Position numbers and translations under genes: made by a program. The notes beneath the pieces are model-generated. The model had not been told where the DNA came from. It searched no databases and was given only the letters and a program-made list of their open reading frames with translations. From Thermorudis peleae (lineage in GTDB: Bacteria; Chloroflexota; Chloroflexia; Thermomicrobiales; Thermomicrobiaceae): DNA of 64,000 nucleotides. Where the stretch lies: NCBI RefSeq assembly GCF_000744775.1, contig NZ_JQMP01000001.1, positions 124,001-188,000 of the forward strand, in the 5' to 3' direction. Of this stretch, positions 1 through 7,967 are shown piece after piece. Numbering within the stretch: the stretch's first letter is position 1; each line of letters begins with the position of its first letter.

Positions 1-914
1 CCGGCGTAGTCGAGCACAGGCGCTTAGCTGAGACGTTTGGAGAAGCATCCTGGCTCCACACTGGCGGAAATCTCGTCTGGCCTGACACGGAAGCCCTGCG
101 TGCTTTCCGCGACCGTGTTAGCGAACTCGAACAGTGGGGCTATTGTGTGCAGTGGCTAAAACCGCAGGAAGCTGCTGAGCGTGAGCCAGCGCTGCGTGGC
201 CTCGAGGCGGCTCCCGGCCTAGCCTTCTACCCCGAAGAAGCCTGGGTCGATGTGCCACTGCTTGTCCATGCTCTCCTTGAACGCGCGCAGGCACGTGGTG
301 CGCGCCTTCACTGCGGTGACCCCGTGAAGCAGATTCAGCAGAAGCAAGGTCAGGTGGTCGGGGTGGTGACGGCCAGCGGGATTACCTTCCCTGCCCTTGC
401 CGTGGTGAACGCGGCTGGGCCGGCAGCTGCCCAAGTTGCCGAGCTAGCTGGACTGCCATTACCACTGCGGCGCGAGCCTGGCCTCGTCGTGCGCGTCGCC
501 GCGCCCGAGTGCCAGCTGCGCCACGTCGTGCATACGCCGATTGTTAACGTGCGTCCCGATGGCTCAGGCTTCCTCCTGGTGCACCATGAGTCGATCGACG
601 ATGAGCTTGGCGAGGCTCGTATTGTCAGTCCAGACGACCCGCGGTGTGCTGCCCTGCTGAGCCGCGCTCGCGACGTGCTGGCTGGTCTCGAGGAGGCTCG
701 CGTGGTCGCAGCCCGCGTCGGCGTCCGGCCAATTCCGCGTGATGGTCGGACCTGTGCTGGAGCTGTTACTGCTCTACCTGGCTACTACGAAGCAGTTACC
801 CACAGCGGCGTCACTCTCGGCCCGCTCATCGGCCGCTTGTTGGCACGTGAAATCCTGTCTGGTGAACGTGATCCACTCCTTGCGCCCTTCAGCCCTGACC
901 GCTTTCCGCGCTAG
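1..914 (+). CDS. FAD-dependent amine/D-amino-acid oxidoreductase, 5' truncated
   Basis: The reading frame is already open at base 3, so the N-terminal part with the FAD-binding Rossmann GxGxxG lies outside the window. What remains is the substrate half and C-terminal FAD contact of a DAO-family oxidoreductase (glycine/D-amino-acid oxidase, sarcosine oxidase or ThiO type): a 'VVNAAGPAAAQVAELAG' segment typical of the family and a C-terminal 'RPIPRDG...GYYEAVTHSGVTLGPLIG' segment that caps the flavin. Such enzymes oxidise an amine or imino acid and pass electrons to O2 or a carrier. The exact substrate cannot be read from sequence. The gene converges with the receiver-domain gene, and the two ends overlap by 26 bases. 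Confidence 0.85.
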   Translation, partial: GVVEHRRLAETFGEASWLHTGGNLVWPDTEALRAFRDRVSELEQWGYCVQWLKPQEAAEREPALRGLEAAPGLAFYPEEAWVDVPLLVHALLERAQARGARLHCGDPVKQIQQKQGQVVGVVTASGITFPALAVVNAAGPAAAQVAELAGLPLPLRREPGLVVRVAAPECQLRHVVHTPIVNVRPDGSGFLLVHHESIDDELGEARIVSPDDPRCAALLSRARDVLAGLEEARVVAARVGVRPIPRDGRTCAGAVTALPGYYEAVTHSGVTLGPLIGRLLAREILSGERDPLLAPFSPDRFPR

Positions 915-1287
915 CGAGCGCTTGCGTCCGAGCGACGATGTAGCCGATGCTGAAAGGCCGACGCACAATCTCTCGTGCGCGACTGGCCAGGATCGGGTCG
1001 ACGGCGACGGTTGGCCGTGCCAAAAGCAGCAGTGCGGCCGACGGAACCAGTTGTACGAGCTGGCGCGCGGCTAGCAGGTCGTCGGCGTGCAGAGTGCCGA
1101 CGTCAAGCACAATCACGCGTGGAACGTCGCCGACTGTGAGCTCCCAGCGTACTGCATCCCGTGCTGACTCGGTGGGATGGACCTGGAAGCCCGCCTCAGC
1201 GAGCGCGGCGTTCAAATAGGCTCGGGTTGGCCACTCTGGTTCGACGAGCAGCACAAGCGGTCGATTCGCTTCATCAGTGGTGCTCAT
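889..1287 (-). CDS. Stand-alone degenerate response-regulator receiver domain
   Basis: A 132-residue protein made of one CheY-like fold with no output domain. The ATG at 1287 (protein begins MSTTDEANRP) is chosen over an upstream ATG because the upstream extension is only cydB read in another frame; the start overlaps the end of cydB by 14 bases, so translation is probably coupled. The usual acidic pair at the end of beta-1 is replaced by Glu-Pro-Glu ('LLVEPEW'). The phospho-acceptor Asp is kept ('VIVLDVGTL'), the conserved Thr/Ser is Ala ('LLLLARP') and the lysine before Pro-Phe is Arg ('VRRPF'). It may therefore be a poorly phosphorylated or pseudo-receiver. No kinase is nearby. Its operon position suggests a role linked to the bd oxidase, which is inference. 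Confidence 0.7.
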   Translation of the reverse strand: MSTTDEANRPLVLLVEPEWPTRAYLNAALAEAGFQVHPTESARDAVRWELTVGDVPRVIVLDVGTLHADDLLAARQLVQLVPSAALLLLARPTVAVDPILASRAREIVRRPFSIGYIVARTQALASAESGQG

Positions 1288-2317
1288 CGGTCGATTCACT
1301 TGTCTGTAGCGGGCCAAAGAGCAGGCCGCCTTTGAATGTCCGGAACAGGTAGGCAAGCGACGGCAGCAGGATGACAGCACCAGCAGCAAGCCCGATCAGC
1401 AGGAGGCGCAAGGTGATTGCGGGTGCAGCCGCTTGCTGGATTGTCAGCTGTCCAGCGATCAGGTAGGGGTACATTGCCAATCCCCATCCCAGTAGGATCA
1501 GTGCAATCTGCCCTGCTGCCAGGATTCGTGCAAGTGGGTACCAGCGCTGCCACAGCGCGACAATGGCCCCGATGGCCATTGCACCCGTTAGGACGTGCAG
1601 CGGTAGCGACCACCAGCGGTGGAGTAAGCCGTTGCGGATCGTCGGGGCGGCTGCGCCTGCCAAGAGGAGGACGGTAGCCGCCATGATGCCGACTGCAACC
1701 GCTGCCCCAAGTGCTCGTCGTCGGAAGTCTTCGCGGAGGGCTGGATCCGTCGTGTCAAGCGTCAAGTAGACAGCTGCAAGGAACGCGAACTGGGCCAGCG
1801 CAAAGAAGCCGACAGCGAAGGCAAATGGCTGGAGCCAGCTGAAGAAGCCGCTTACAACTATGCCGTTCTCCAGCCGAATAGCCGACGTCGAGATAGTTCC
1901 AATCACGATACCGAGCAACACCGGCGCGATTGTGCTGCTGACTGCAAACACTCGTCCCCAACGCCTCTGGGTACGGTCGTCATCAGCAGCATAGGCCCGT
2001 AAGACGAACGATACTCCACGCAAGACGATTCCCACCAGCAGCACATGCAGCGGGATCGAAAGTGCAGTCATAATCGCAGCAAATGCTGGCGGGAAGGCAG
2101 TGAAGAGGATGACAACCACGAGAATGAGCCAGACATGGTTCGCTTCCCAGATCGGGCCAATGGCATGAGCAATTGTCTCGCGTTGAGCCTGGGCTCGTGG
2201 CCCACTCGCCAGCAGATCCCAGACTCCTCCGCCAAAGTCGGCACCGCCTAGCAGCGCATAGGCGATGAGGGCAATGAGCGCGATGGCCGCAATGATGTCA
2301 GGGAGACCCAGCACCAT
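1274..2317 (-). CDS. cydB: Cytochrome bd ubiquinol oxidase subunit II
   Basis: A 347-residue multi-pass membrane protein with the CydB signature near the N-terminus ('GGADFGGGVWDLL') and about eight hydrophobic helices. It is the partner of CydA in the cytoplasmic-membrane quinol oxidase that reduces O2 to water without proton pumping. The ATG at 2317 lies 2 bases after the cydA stop and has an AAGGAGAC ribosome site inside the end of cydA, so the pair is translationally coupled. A longer open frame upstream is a shadow of cydA. No cydCD assembly transporter and no cydX-like small subunit are visible in the window. Confidence 0.93.
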   Translation of the reverse strand: MVLGLPDIIAAIALIALIAYALLGGADFGGGVWDLLASGPRAQAQRETIAHAIGPIWEANHVWLILVVVILFTAFPPAFAAIMTALSIPLHVLLVGIVLRGVSFVLRAYAADDDRTQRRWGRVFAVSSTIAPVLLGIVIGTISTSAIRLENGIVVSGFFSWLQPFAFAVGFFALAQFAFLAAVYLTLDTTDPALREDFRRRALGAAVAVGIMAATVLLLAGAAAPTIRNGLLHRWWSLPLHVLTGAMAIGAIVALWQRWYPLARILAAGQIALILLGWGLAMYPYLIAGQLTIQQAAAPAITLRLLLIGLAAGAVILLPSLAYLFRTFKGGLLFGPLQTSESTDEHH

Positions 2318-2319
2318 TC

Positions 2320-3663
2320 TCAGTCTCCTTCCGTGGCAACGGCTGGTGTCTGCCCGGGCAACGGCGGTATGTCGGGTCGCTGGACAACCTGTCGCCAAAA
2401 GACGACGGCAACGACAATCGCGAGCAAGAAGTAGAGTAGCGTGAAGAGCGCGAAGGGTACTGTTAACCCAGTCATCGGTGTCACAGCGTCTTTTGTCCGC
2501 ATCACACCGTAGATGATCCACGGTTGGCGGCCGACTTCTGTCACGAACCAGCCCGTTTCGATTCCGAGGAATCCAAGTGGTGCGGCAATGATCAGTAGCC
2601 GCAGAAACCAGCGTGAGGCTGGCAATGTCCGTCGGCGCACGTACGACCACGTGGCCCATAGGCCAAGCAGGAAGAGAAAGACACCGATGCCGACCATGAT
2701 TTGGAATGCAAGGTGAGGGATGATCGGGTTCGGGCGATCGGATGGCGGAAATGCGTTTAGCCCCTTGACTTCGGCATTCGGGTTGTGGGCGGCGAGCAAG
2801 CTCAGCCCGCAGGGAATCTCAAGAGCGAAGCGGGTTGTGCCTTCGCTTGGGATGGGGATACCGCCAATGCGCAGCGGGGCGCAGCGTTGGGTCTCAAACT
2901 CACCCTCCATGGCCGCGAGCTTCGCTGGCTGAAGCCGGTAGACCTGACGCCCAGCGTAGTCGCCGCTTATTGGCATGATCAGTGCAGCAATGACTCCAAC
3001 GCTCAGCGCGATGCCCAAAGCTGCACGATGGAACCGGTCAGTGGGACGTCGCAAAAGCATCAGCGCGTGCAACCCGGCGACCCCAAAGCCGGTTGCCAGA
3101 AATGCGGCGATAGTCATATGCAAAGCTTCATGGGGCCAGGCTGGGTTGAACATTGCTGCGATCGGGTTAATATCAACCGGCTGACCGTTCTCAAGGCGGA
3201 AGCCAGTCGGTGTGTTCATCCACGAGTTAGCCATAATTACGAATAGCCCTGAGAACACGCCGCTAAGTCCGACGAGGATGCCCGCAAGGAGATGCATGCG
3301 TGGCGGCACGCGTTCCCAACCGTAGAGGTAAATCCCGAGAAAGATAGCCTCGGTGAAGAAGGCGAACCCCTCGAGCGAGAACGGCATGCCGATAATGCCG
3401 CCTGCATAGCGCATGAAGGTCGGCCAGAGCAAGCCGAGTTCAAACGAGAGCACGGTGCCGGAGACGGCTCCAACAGCGAAGAAAATCGCAGTGCCCCGCG
3501 CCCAACGGCGGGCAAGCGAAAGGTACAGCCGGTCGCCGCGCCGTAGCCAGAGATACTCAGCGATTGCCATCAGCCAGGGCATCGCAATACCGATTGCAGC
3601 GAAGATGATATGGAATGCGAGTGATAAGGCCATGGTCGAACGGGCGGCAAGGAGATCACTCAT
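2320..3663 (-). CDS. cydA: Cytochrome bd ubiquinol oxidase subunit I
   Basis: A 447-residue membrane protein. It has His18 in 'LAFHIIFA' (family ligand of haem b595), a later His in 'ALHMTIAAFLATG' and a Met in 'LAFQIMVGIG' (family ligands of haem b558), and the quinol-oxidase signature 'VGRQPWIIYGVMRT'. The periplasmic Q-loop is short, as in CydA proteins outside the E. coli long-loop group. It oxidises membrane quinol with high oxygen affinity and donates to the haem d site. It is the first gene of a cydA-cydB-receiver operon on the minus strand. Confidence 0.95.
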   Translation of the reverse strand: MSDLLAARSTMALSLAFHIIFAAIGIAMPWLMAIAEYLWLRRGDRLYLSLARRWARGTAIFFAVGAVSGTVLSFELGLLWPTFMRYAGGIIGMPFSLEGFAFFTEAIFLGIYLYGWERVPPRMHLLAGILVGLSGVFSGLFVIMANSWMNTPTGFRLENGQPVDINPIAAMFNPAWPHEALHMTIAAFLATGFGVAGLHALMLLRRPTDRFHRAALGIALSVGVIAALIMPISGDYAGRQVYRLQPAKLAAMEGEFETQRCAPLRIGGIPIPSEGTTRFALEIPCGLSLLAAHNPNAEVKGLNAFPPSDRPNPIIPHLAFQIMVGIGVFLFLLGLWATWSYVRRRTLPASRWFLRLLIIAAPLGFLGIETGWFVTEVGRQPWIIYGVMRTKDAVTPMTGLTVPFALFTLLYFLLAIVVAVVFWRQVVQRPDIPPLPGQTPAVATEGD

Positions 3664-3976
3664 CGGTTAGCCCCCTGTCAGTCGACCGCTTTGCGGCTCT
3701 TGCCGCAATCTCCGCTGTAAGCGTAGGCCAACCAGCGTTGCACTCCTGTCGGGAAACGTCCAGCGATAACCGTCAGGAAATCTTTGGCGATTTAAGGGAT
3801 TTCCGCTAGTAGAGCTGTCACACTGCCAAGGATACGCCATGCGTGATACTCACGTAGCGGGCTAGCGGGTTCAGTTCGCGAGTGCCACAGCTCGCTCAGC
3901 GAATGCGTTGCAAAAAGCGAGTGCAAACACTCCTGCTGGCATGGCTGAATGGCCAAAGGGAACAGGAGCGGAGACA
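3664..3976 (-). other. 313-base gap upstream of cydA
   Basis: This gap lies upstream of cydA and downstream of the MmgE/PrpD gene, both on the minus strand, so it should hold the cydAB promoter and the end of the upstream transcript. I see no supported gene or RNA and no convincing -35/-10 pair or FNR-like palindrome. Confidence 0.4.
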
Positions 3977-5389
3977 TTAGGTGATTGGGCGTTCCTCAGG
4001 TGTTGCCTCAGTGACAAGGTGTCGCACTGTTGGTGCTGTGCGAATCGCTTCAATCGCGGCAATCAACCGATCGATCTGCTCCGCTGGCAAAACACGCCCC
4101 GCACAGTCGCGGAACTTCGTTAGCAGCATCTCGCGGCTGAACGGGTGCTGTGGATGTCCACGAGCTGAGGATGCCGTCGTTTCAAGAGTCCTGCCGTCGT
4201 GCAGTGTTACGCGGACCCGGGTAGTCATCTGGTGGAAGCCGCTAGCCTCGACAGCGGGATCGATGGCAACAGTGATCCGCTCCAGCACTGCCGCTATATC
4301 TGGTTGGTGTACTCGCTCTTCGCTATACTGGGCCAGTCCACTCGCGCGGTCAAGCAGGGCGATAGCAATCGCATATGGCAAGCTGAACTTGGCCTCGAGC
4401 GCTGTCTGGGGGCGAGGGTGCAGGAGAGCGCTGGTCATGTAACGGCTTACGCCCACGTCGATGCGCACAACCTGCTCTGGCCGTAGGTCGTATTTGTGGA
4501 CGAGGTCAAGCATTGCATCAAGCGCTGGATGTGTGAGCGAGCCGGAGGGCGCGGGCTTCAGGGCAATCCCTGGACGTTCGAACGTCCAAGGGTTGCCAAG
4601 CCGCTCGTGCACAGCCGCTGGGTCGTATCCATCGGCGTAGGCGTGGAAGAAGCCGCGTTCGGCTTCGAGAATATTCGGTGCAGCGGTATAGCCCCGCGCT
4701 GCAAGAAGTGCCGCGGTGACGCCATTTTCGGCAGCACGCCCAGCGTGCCAGGGCTTGGTCATGGTTCCGAACTGTTCACGTAACCCCCCAGCCATGGCCG
4801 CGGCCAAAGAGAGCGCTCGGGCGATGACGTCTGGTGCTGCCCAGAGTAACTTCGCCGCAGCCACCGCTGCCCCAAGACAGCCGACCACGCCGGTCGTATG
4901 AAAGCCGGCCGCATAGAGTCGTGGGTTGGCTGCCTCAGCCAGCTTGCACGCGACCTCGACACCAGCCAAATAGGCCGTCAGGAAGGCCTCGCCGCTTGCA
5001 CCTGTGTGCTCCGCCATGGCTAACGCGGCTGGATAGACTGGCGCCGAGGGATGCATTAAGAGCCCTGAAACGCGGTCTGGACGTTCAGCCAGCTGCGTAT
5101 CGTCATAGTCCAGCGCGTGGGCTGCGGCGCCGTTGAGCCGGGCTGCGAGCGCCAGTGGCAACCGCAAGCGTGTGCCAAGTACGTTCGCCTGCGCAGCGCC
5201 ACCCTGCAGCTGAGCATCAGCCTGCAGGATGAGGCTAAGCGGCTCGGTCGCGCCAGCCAGCGTTACCCCAACGGTGTCGAGTAAGTGGCGGATGCCAAGT
5301 TCCTGAACCTGTTCAGGGATAGCATCAAGCCGGAGTCCTGCCACCCACGTAGCGACGGCTGCTGTCAATCCACCGCCATGGATGTCCAC
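3977..5389 (-). CDS. MmgE/PrpD family protein
   Basis: About 470 residues with the family's helical N-terminal and alpha/beta C-terminal domains; markers include 'ALDYDDTQLAERPDRVSGLLMHPSAPVYPAALAMAE' read across residues of the N-terminal domain and 'FGTMTKPWHAGRAAENGV'. Relatives include 2-methylcitrate dehydratase PrpD and cis-aconitate decarboxylase. No methylcitrate synthase or lyase gene is adjacent, so the substrate is uncertain. The GTG at 5389 is chosen because an AGGAGA site precedes it by 6 bases; the longer open frame upstream runs into the Yip1 gene in another frame. It is probably cotranscribed with the Yip1 gene, 10 bases away. Confidence 0.85.
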   Translation of the reverse strand: MDIHGGGLTAAVATWVAGLRLDAIPEQVQELGIRHLLDTVGVTLAGATEPLSLILQADAQLQGGAAQANVLGTRLRLPLALAARLNGAAAHALDYDDTQLAERPDRVSGLLMHPSAPVYPAALAMAEHTGASGEAFLTAYLAGVEVACKLAEAANPRLYAAGFHTTGVVGCLGAAVAAAKLLWAAPDVIARALSLAAAMAGGLREQFGTMTKPWHAGRAAENGVTAALLAARGYTAAPNILEAERGFFHAYADGYDPAAVHERLGNPWTFERPGIALKPAPSGSLTHPALDAMLDLVHKYDLRPEQVVRIDVGVSRYMTSALLHPRPQTALEAKFSLPYAIAIALLDRASGLAQYSEERVHQPDIAAVLERITVAIDPAVEASGFHQMTTRVRVTLHDGRTLETTASSARGHPQHPFSREMLLTKFRDCAGRVLPAEQIDRLIAAIEAIRTAPTVRHLVTEATPEERPIT

Positions 5390-5399
5390 CGCGTGTCTC

Positions 5400-5945
5400 C
5401 TAGCGGAACAGCGAGGCCAGACCGACAAAAAGACTACCGATAATAAAAATGGTGAACACTTCTGCCAGCGTAGCCACGACAGCCGTCCCGATTGCCCGCA
5501 GCGTGGTGAAGTCGAGCGCTTGCCGAATCGCGACGATGGTCGCAAGCAGCACCCAGATTGCCGTTATGAGCGCGACAAAGAGATCGAGCCCCGGCACGGG
5601 AATGATGCCGAGAATGTTGAGAATAGCCGGAGCGTGAGCAAAGCCAGTCGTGCGAAGAAGCTGGCCCCATGTCGCCTCGGTCTGTGGGGTAGCGAAGAGC
5701 TTGACGCCAATGAGATAGGTAAAAGCAGCAAACACTGCCCAACCGATGACTCCGCCGACGACTCCACTGACTAAGCCAACGATGCCGTTACGTCCAACGT
5801 TGCTCACCCCTTCAGCCAGAGCCGCGAGCACGACGATCGTCAGTGCTGCAGTTGTCGCGTCAGTGTCGTGCTCGACGGCTTCATATGCGTTCGGGTCGAG
5901 CTTCGCTGCGCCAATTGCTCGTTCAATAAGCGATCCCTGCATCAT
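5400..5945 (-). CDS. Yip1-family integral membrane protein
   Basis: A 181-residue protein. A short soluble N-terminus ('LIERAIGAAKLDPNAYEAVEHD') is followed by about five hydrophobic helices, with the Yip1-like segment 'GQLLRTTGFAHAPAI' before a 'PVPGLDLFVALITAIWVLLATIVAIRQALD' stretch that spans residues of helix four. Bacterial Yip1 proteins are of unknown function. The ATG at 5945 has an AGAAGGAGAAC ribosome site just upstream. It sits directly upstream of the MmgE/PrpD gene, probably in one transcript. Confidence 0.75.
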   Translation of the reverse strand: MMQGSLIERAIGAAKLDPNAYEAVEHDTDATTAALTIVVLAALAEGVSNVGRNGIVGLVSGVVGGVIGWAVFAAFTYLIGVKLFATPQTEATWGQLLRTTGFAHAPAILNILGIIPVPGLDLFVALITAIWVLLATIVAIRQALDFTTLRAIGTAVVATLAEVFTIFIIGSLFVGLASLFR

Positions 5946-6097
5946 CGTTGTTCTCCTTCTCTTGTACTTGACTGCACGTACGGAGCGAAGAACATGTGCC
6001 TATCTCTCCAGGAGTAAGTCGTTGGAAGTGTCGATGGTCGTCGCTGCCCTGTCAAGGGACAACGTAAACAAGAGATGAACGGGACAGTCGCCTGTCA

Positions 6098-6336
6098 TCA
6101 CTGGCAGCGGCGCGATTGAGCGACCAGATGCCCATCGGCTGTCCCCACCACGACGGTTCCGGTTGTTTCGTCTAGAACAAGCGCCGTCGGCTGAAGGCCG
6201 TACCTTGTGGGGTCAACTGCGTTGTTATGGTTCCTGCGGGAACATGCGAAGACGGTAGCATCTGACGCAGGACTTCAGTGAGCCCTGGATAAGGAAGGGG
6301 ACGGCGCACGAGCAGCCGCGGGCGTAGAATTATCAT
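6098..6336 (-). pseudogene. Possible frameshifted small gene
   Basis: On the minus strand an ATG at 6336 opens a 54-codon frame that stops at 6172 with protein-like sequence ('LPYPGLTEVLRQMLPSSHV'). Near its end a second frame takes over with equally protein-like sequence ('QPTALVLDETTGTVVVGTAD', then 'GHLVAQSRRCQ' and a stop at 6098). A single-base shift at about 6190-6215 would join them into one protein of roughly 79 residues. The second part resembles beta-strand repeats of propeller proteins, but no family is recognised. The ATG has no clear ribosome site and lies 14 bases from the divergent lipoate-ligase gene, so the 5' end may be lost. It could also be chance. The rest of the 5946-6349 gap shows nothing else. 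Confidence 0.3.
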
Positions 6337-6349
6337 CGGTAAGGAGAAA

Positions 6350-6643
6350 GTGAGGTTGCCGATGCCTCATGGTGAATACAAGACGCCTGGCGGCAAGCTG
6401 GTCGTCGTCGACTTTGACTTGCACGATGGCCGGTTAACGCACGTCGTCGTCAGTGGTGATTTCTTCCTTGAACCTGAAGATGCGATCGATCAGATTGCGC
6501 AGGCGCTTGAAGGTCTGCCCGCTGCGGAGCTGGATGAGGATGCCATCGCGGCTCGTGTGCGCCAAGCCTTGCCGCCCGATGCCGCCCTCATTGGCTTTTC
6601 ACCGGAAGCTGTGGCCCGTGCTGTAAGGAGAGCGTTCGCATGA
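6350..6643 (+). CDS. Lipoate-protein ligase accessory (C-terminal) subunit, LplB-like
   Basis: A 97-residue protein matching the separate C-terminal domain of bipartite lipoate-protein ligases ('MPHGEYKTPGGKLVVVDFDL', then 'VSGDFFLEPEDAIDQI'). In Thermoplasma acidophilum this small protein is needed with the LplA catalytic protein to make lipoyl-AMP. Two starts are possible: GTG at 6350, three bases after an AAGGAG site, or ATG at 6362 fifteen bases after it; homologues usually begin near the second. The stop overlaps the start of the next gene by four bases (ATGA), so the two subunits are translationally coupled. Confidence 0.8.
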   Translation: MRLPMPHGEYKTPGGKLVVVDFDLHDGRLTHVVVSGDFFLEPEDAIDQIAQALEGLPAAELDEDAIAARVRQALPPDAALIGFSPEAVARAVRRAFA

Positions 6644-7464
6644 GCACCCCAACCAGTAAGCCCGCCATCATCCGTGAAGAGACGCCTGAGGAGCGCCAGC
6701 GCTGGCGACGCTACCGCTGGCAGCTTCTCATCGGCCCAGCCTTTGATCCGCCGATGCAGATGGCGTTAGACGAAGTTCTGACCCGCCGTGTTGGCCAGGG
6801 GCGTCGTCCGCCGACGCTGCGGTTCTGGGAATGGAGTGCGCCGGCTGTCGTCCTTGGGCGCTTTCAATCGCTGCGCAATGAAGTGAACCTTGACCTGGCC
6901 CGTCAGTATGGCATCACCGTCGTACGCCGGATTACGGGTGGCGGTGCGATGCTGACCGAGCCTGGCCGAGTTATCACGTATTCCATTTACACGTTGCCAG
7001 AGCATGTCGAAGGCCTGTCTTTTGTTGATTCCTATGCCTACCTCGATAACTGGGTCATCGCTGGCCTGCGAGCGCTCGGCATCGACGCCTGGTACGAGCC
7101 GATCAATGACATTACCTCAGCGGCTGGCAAGATTGGCGGCGCAGCCCAGGCTCGCCGTTTCGGAGCAGTCCTCCACCATGTGACGATGGCCTATGATGTC
7201 AGCCCGCAGAAAGTCGCCGAAGTCTTGCGTATTGGTCAGGAGAAGCTCAGCGATAAGGGCATTCCAAGCGCAGCAAAGCGCGTCGCACCGCTCCGGCAAC
7301 AGACCCATCTGCCGCGTGAGGTGATCATCGACCATCTCGTCGCGGTCTTCCGCGAACGGTACGGCCTTGAGCCCGGCGAACTGCTGCCCGATGAAATTGC
7401 CGAAGCCGAAGAGCTCGTGCGCACGAAGTTCGGCACCGAAGCGTGGACGGCGGCACTACCGTAG
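6640..7464 (+). CDS. lplA: Lipoate-protein ligase A family catalytic subunit
   Basis: A 274-residue BPL/LplA/LipB-fold protein. The nucleotide/lipoate-binding 'RRITGGGAMLTEPG' is followed by the catalytic-lysine region 'TSAAGKIGGAAQARRFGAV' and 'LHHVTMAYDV'. It would activate lipoate (or octanoate) with ATP and attach it to E2 or H-protein domains. Together with the small gene upstream it forms a complete two-part ligase. The usual His in the 'GGGAVYHD' position is replaced by 'GGGAMLTEP', which also occurs in LplA-like relatives, so an octanoyltransferase or biotin-related role cannot be excluded. No lipA or E2 gene is in the window. Confidence 0.85.
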   Translation: MSTPTSKPAIIREETPEERQRWRRYRWQLLIGPAFDPPMQMALDEVLTRRVGQGRRPPTLRFWEWSAPAVVLGRFQSLRNEVNLDLARQYGITVVRRITGGGAMLTEPGRVITYSIYTLPEHVEGLSFVDSYAYLDNWVIAGLRALGIDAWYEPINDITSAAGKIGGAAQARRFGAVLHHVTMAYDVSPQKVAEVLRIGQEKLSDKGIPSAAKRVAPLRQQTHLPREVIIDHLVAVFRERYGLEPGELLPDEIAEAEELVRTKFGTEAWTAALP

Positions 7465-7538
7465 CAACTGGTGACTTCACGTTGAGCACGGTGGCTGCGC
7501 GCGGTGCTGCATAAGAGAGCAGGCGGGGTGGCTGGAGG

Positions 7539-7556
7539 GCTTGCCGATCGGCAAGC
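7539..7556. repeat. 18-bp perfect palindrome upstream of the T-box leader
   Basis: GCTTGCCGATCGGCAAGC is a perfect palindrome 73 bases after the lplA stop and about 73 bases before T-box Stem I. It could be an operator for the ileS transcript or an lplA 3' hairpin; no U-tract follows. The 7465-7628 stretch otherwise shows nothing. Confidence 0.45.
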
Positions 7557-7628
7557 GAGCATGCTACGGTTAGCAATGAATGGGAGGCGGATGCGGATGT
7601 CTCCCGTATTCGCTTGTTGGCTTGCAAA

Positions 7629-7914
7629 GGCGATGACGGAACCAGTGCCTGCCATGTCATGCCAGAAGCGAGCCTGGGATGGTGGAAGCCAGGTGCCTCT
7701 GATGTGGCAGGAGATCGTTCCTGAGCCGCTGCCCGAACCTCCGGCAAGGGAGTAGTAGGCGCAGTCGGGAGCCGCCCGTTATTGCGGCAGGGCCATAGCA
7801 CCACGAGCATCGATGTGGCCCGTGCTCTGGCCTACTGAGCGGGTCTGCAACGTCGCAGGCCAAGCGAGGTGGTACCGCGGGTAACCCCGTCCTCGATTGG
7901 GGACGGGATTTTTG
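7629..7914 (+). promoter_or_regulatory. T-box leader, isoleucine-specific, controlling ileS
   Basis: All diagnostic T-box parts can be read. Stem I: outer GGC 7629-7631 with GCC 7725-7727, a kink-turn-like 'GATGAC/TGA' step, GGAAC 7638-7642 with GTTCC 7717-7721, then CCTGCC 7648-7653 with GGCAGG 7706-7711. The specifier loop has CAGTG on the 5' side and ATC (an Ile codon) at 7714-7716 on the 3' side. The apical part carries the AGCGAG bulge (7667-7672) and a CCTGG/CCAGG hairpin with a GGTGG loop. A Stem II-region helix AGTAGGC/GCCTACT lies at 7754-7760/7830-7836, and Stem III at 7842-7848/7855-7861. The T-box core GAGGTGGTACCGCG is at 7867-7880. GAGG 7867-7870 can pair with CCTC 7892-7895 as antiterminator, which excludes the terminator. 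Uncharged tRNA-Ile would favour read-through. Confidence 0.95.
7887..7914 (+). terminator. Intrinsic terminator of the T-box leader
   Basis: CCCGTCC (7887-7893) pairs with GGACGGG (7902-7908), extended inward by T-G and C-G pairs, around a short GATT loop, followed by ATTTTTG. Its 5' arm shares CCTC with the antiterminator, so the two folds are mutually exclusive, which is the standard transcriptional T-box switch. Confidence 0.93.
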
Positions 7915-7967
7915 TTCAGGTGCTGTCATCAGCATCATCAGCGAGGAACCGGGAGGTGTTGCCAGCG

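Noticed and set aside
7504-7755. An 83-codon open frame across the T-box leader.
   Set aside because: It overlaps Stem I and the specifier loop, which are strongly supported as RNA.
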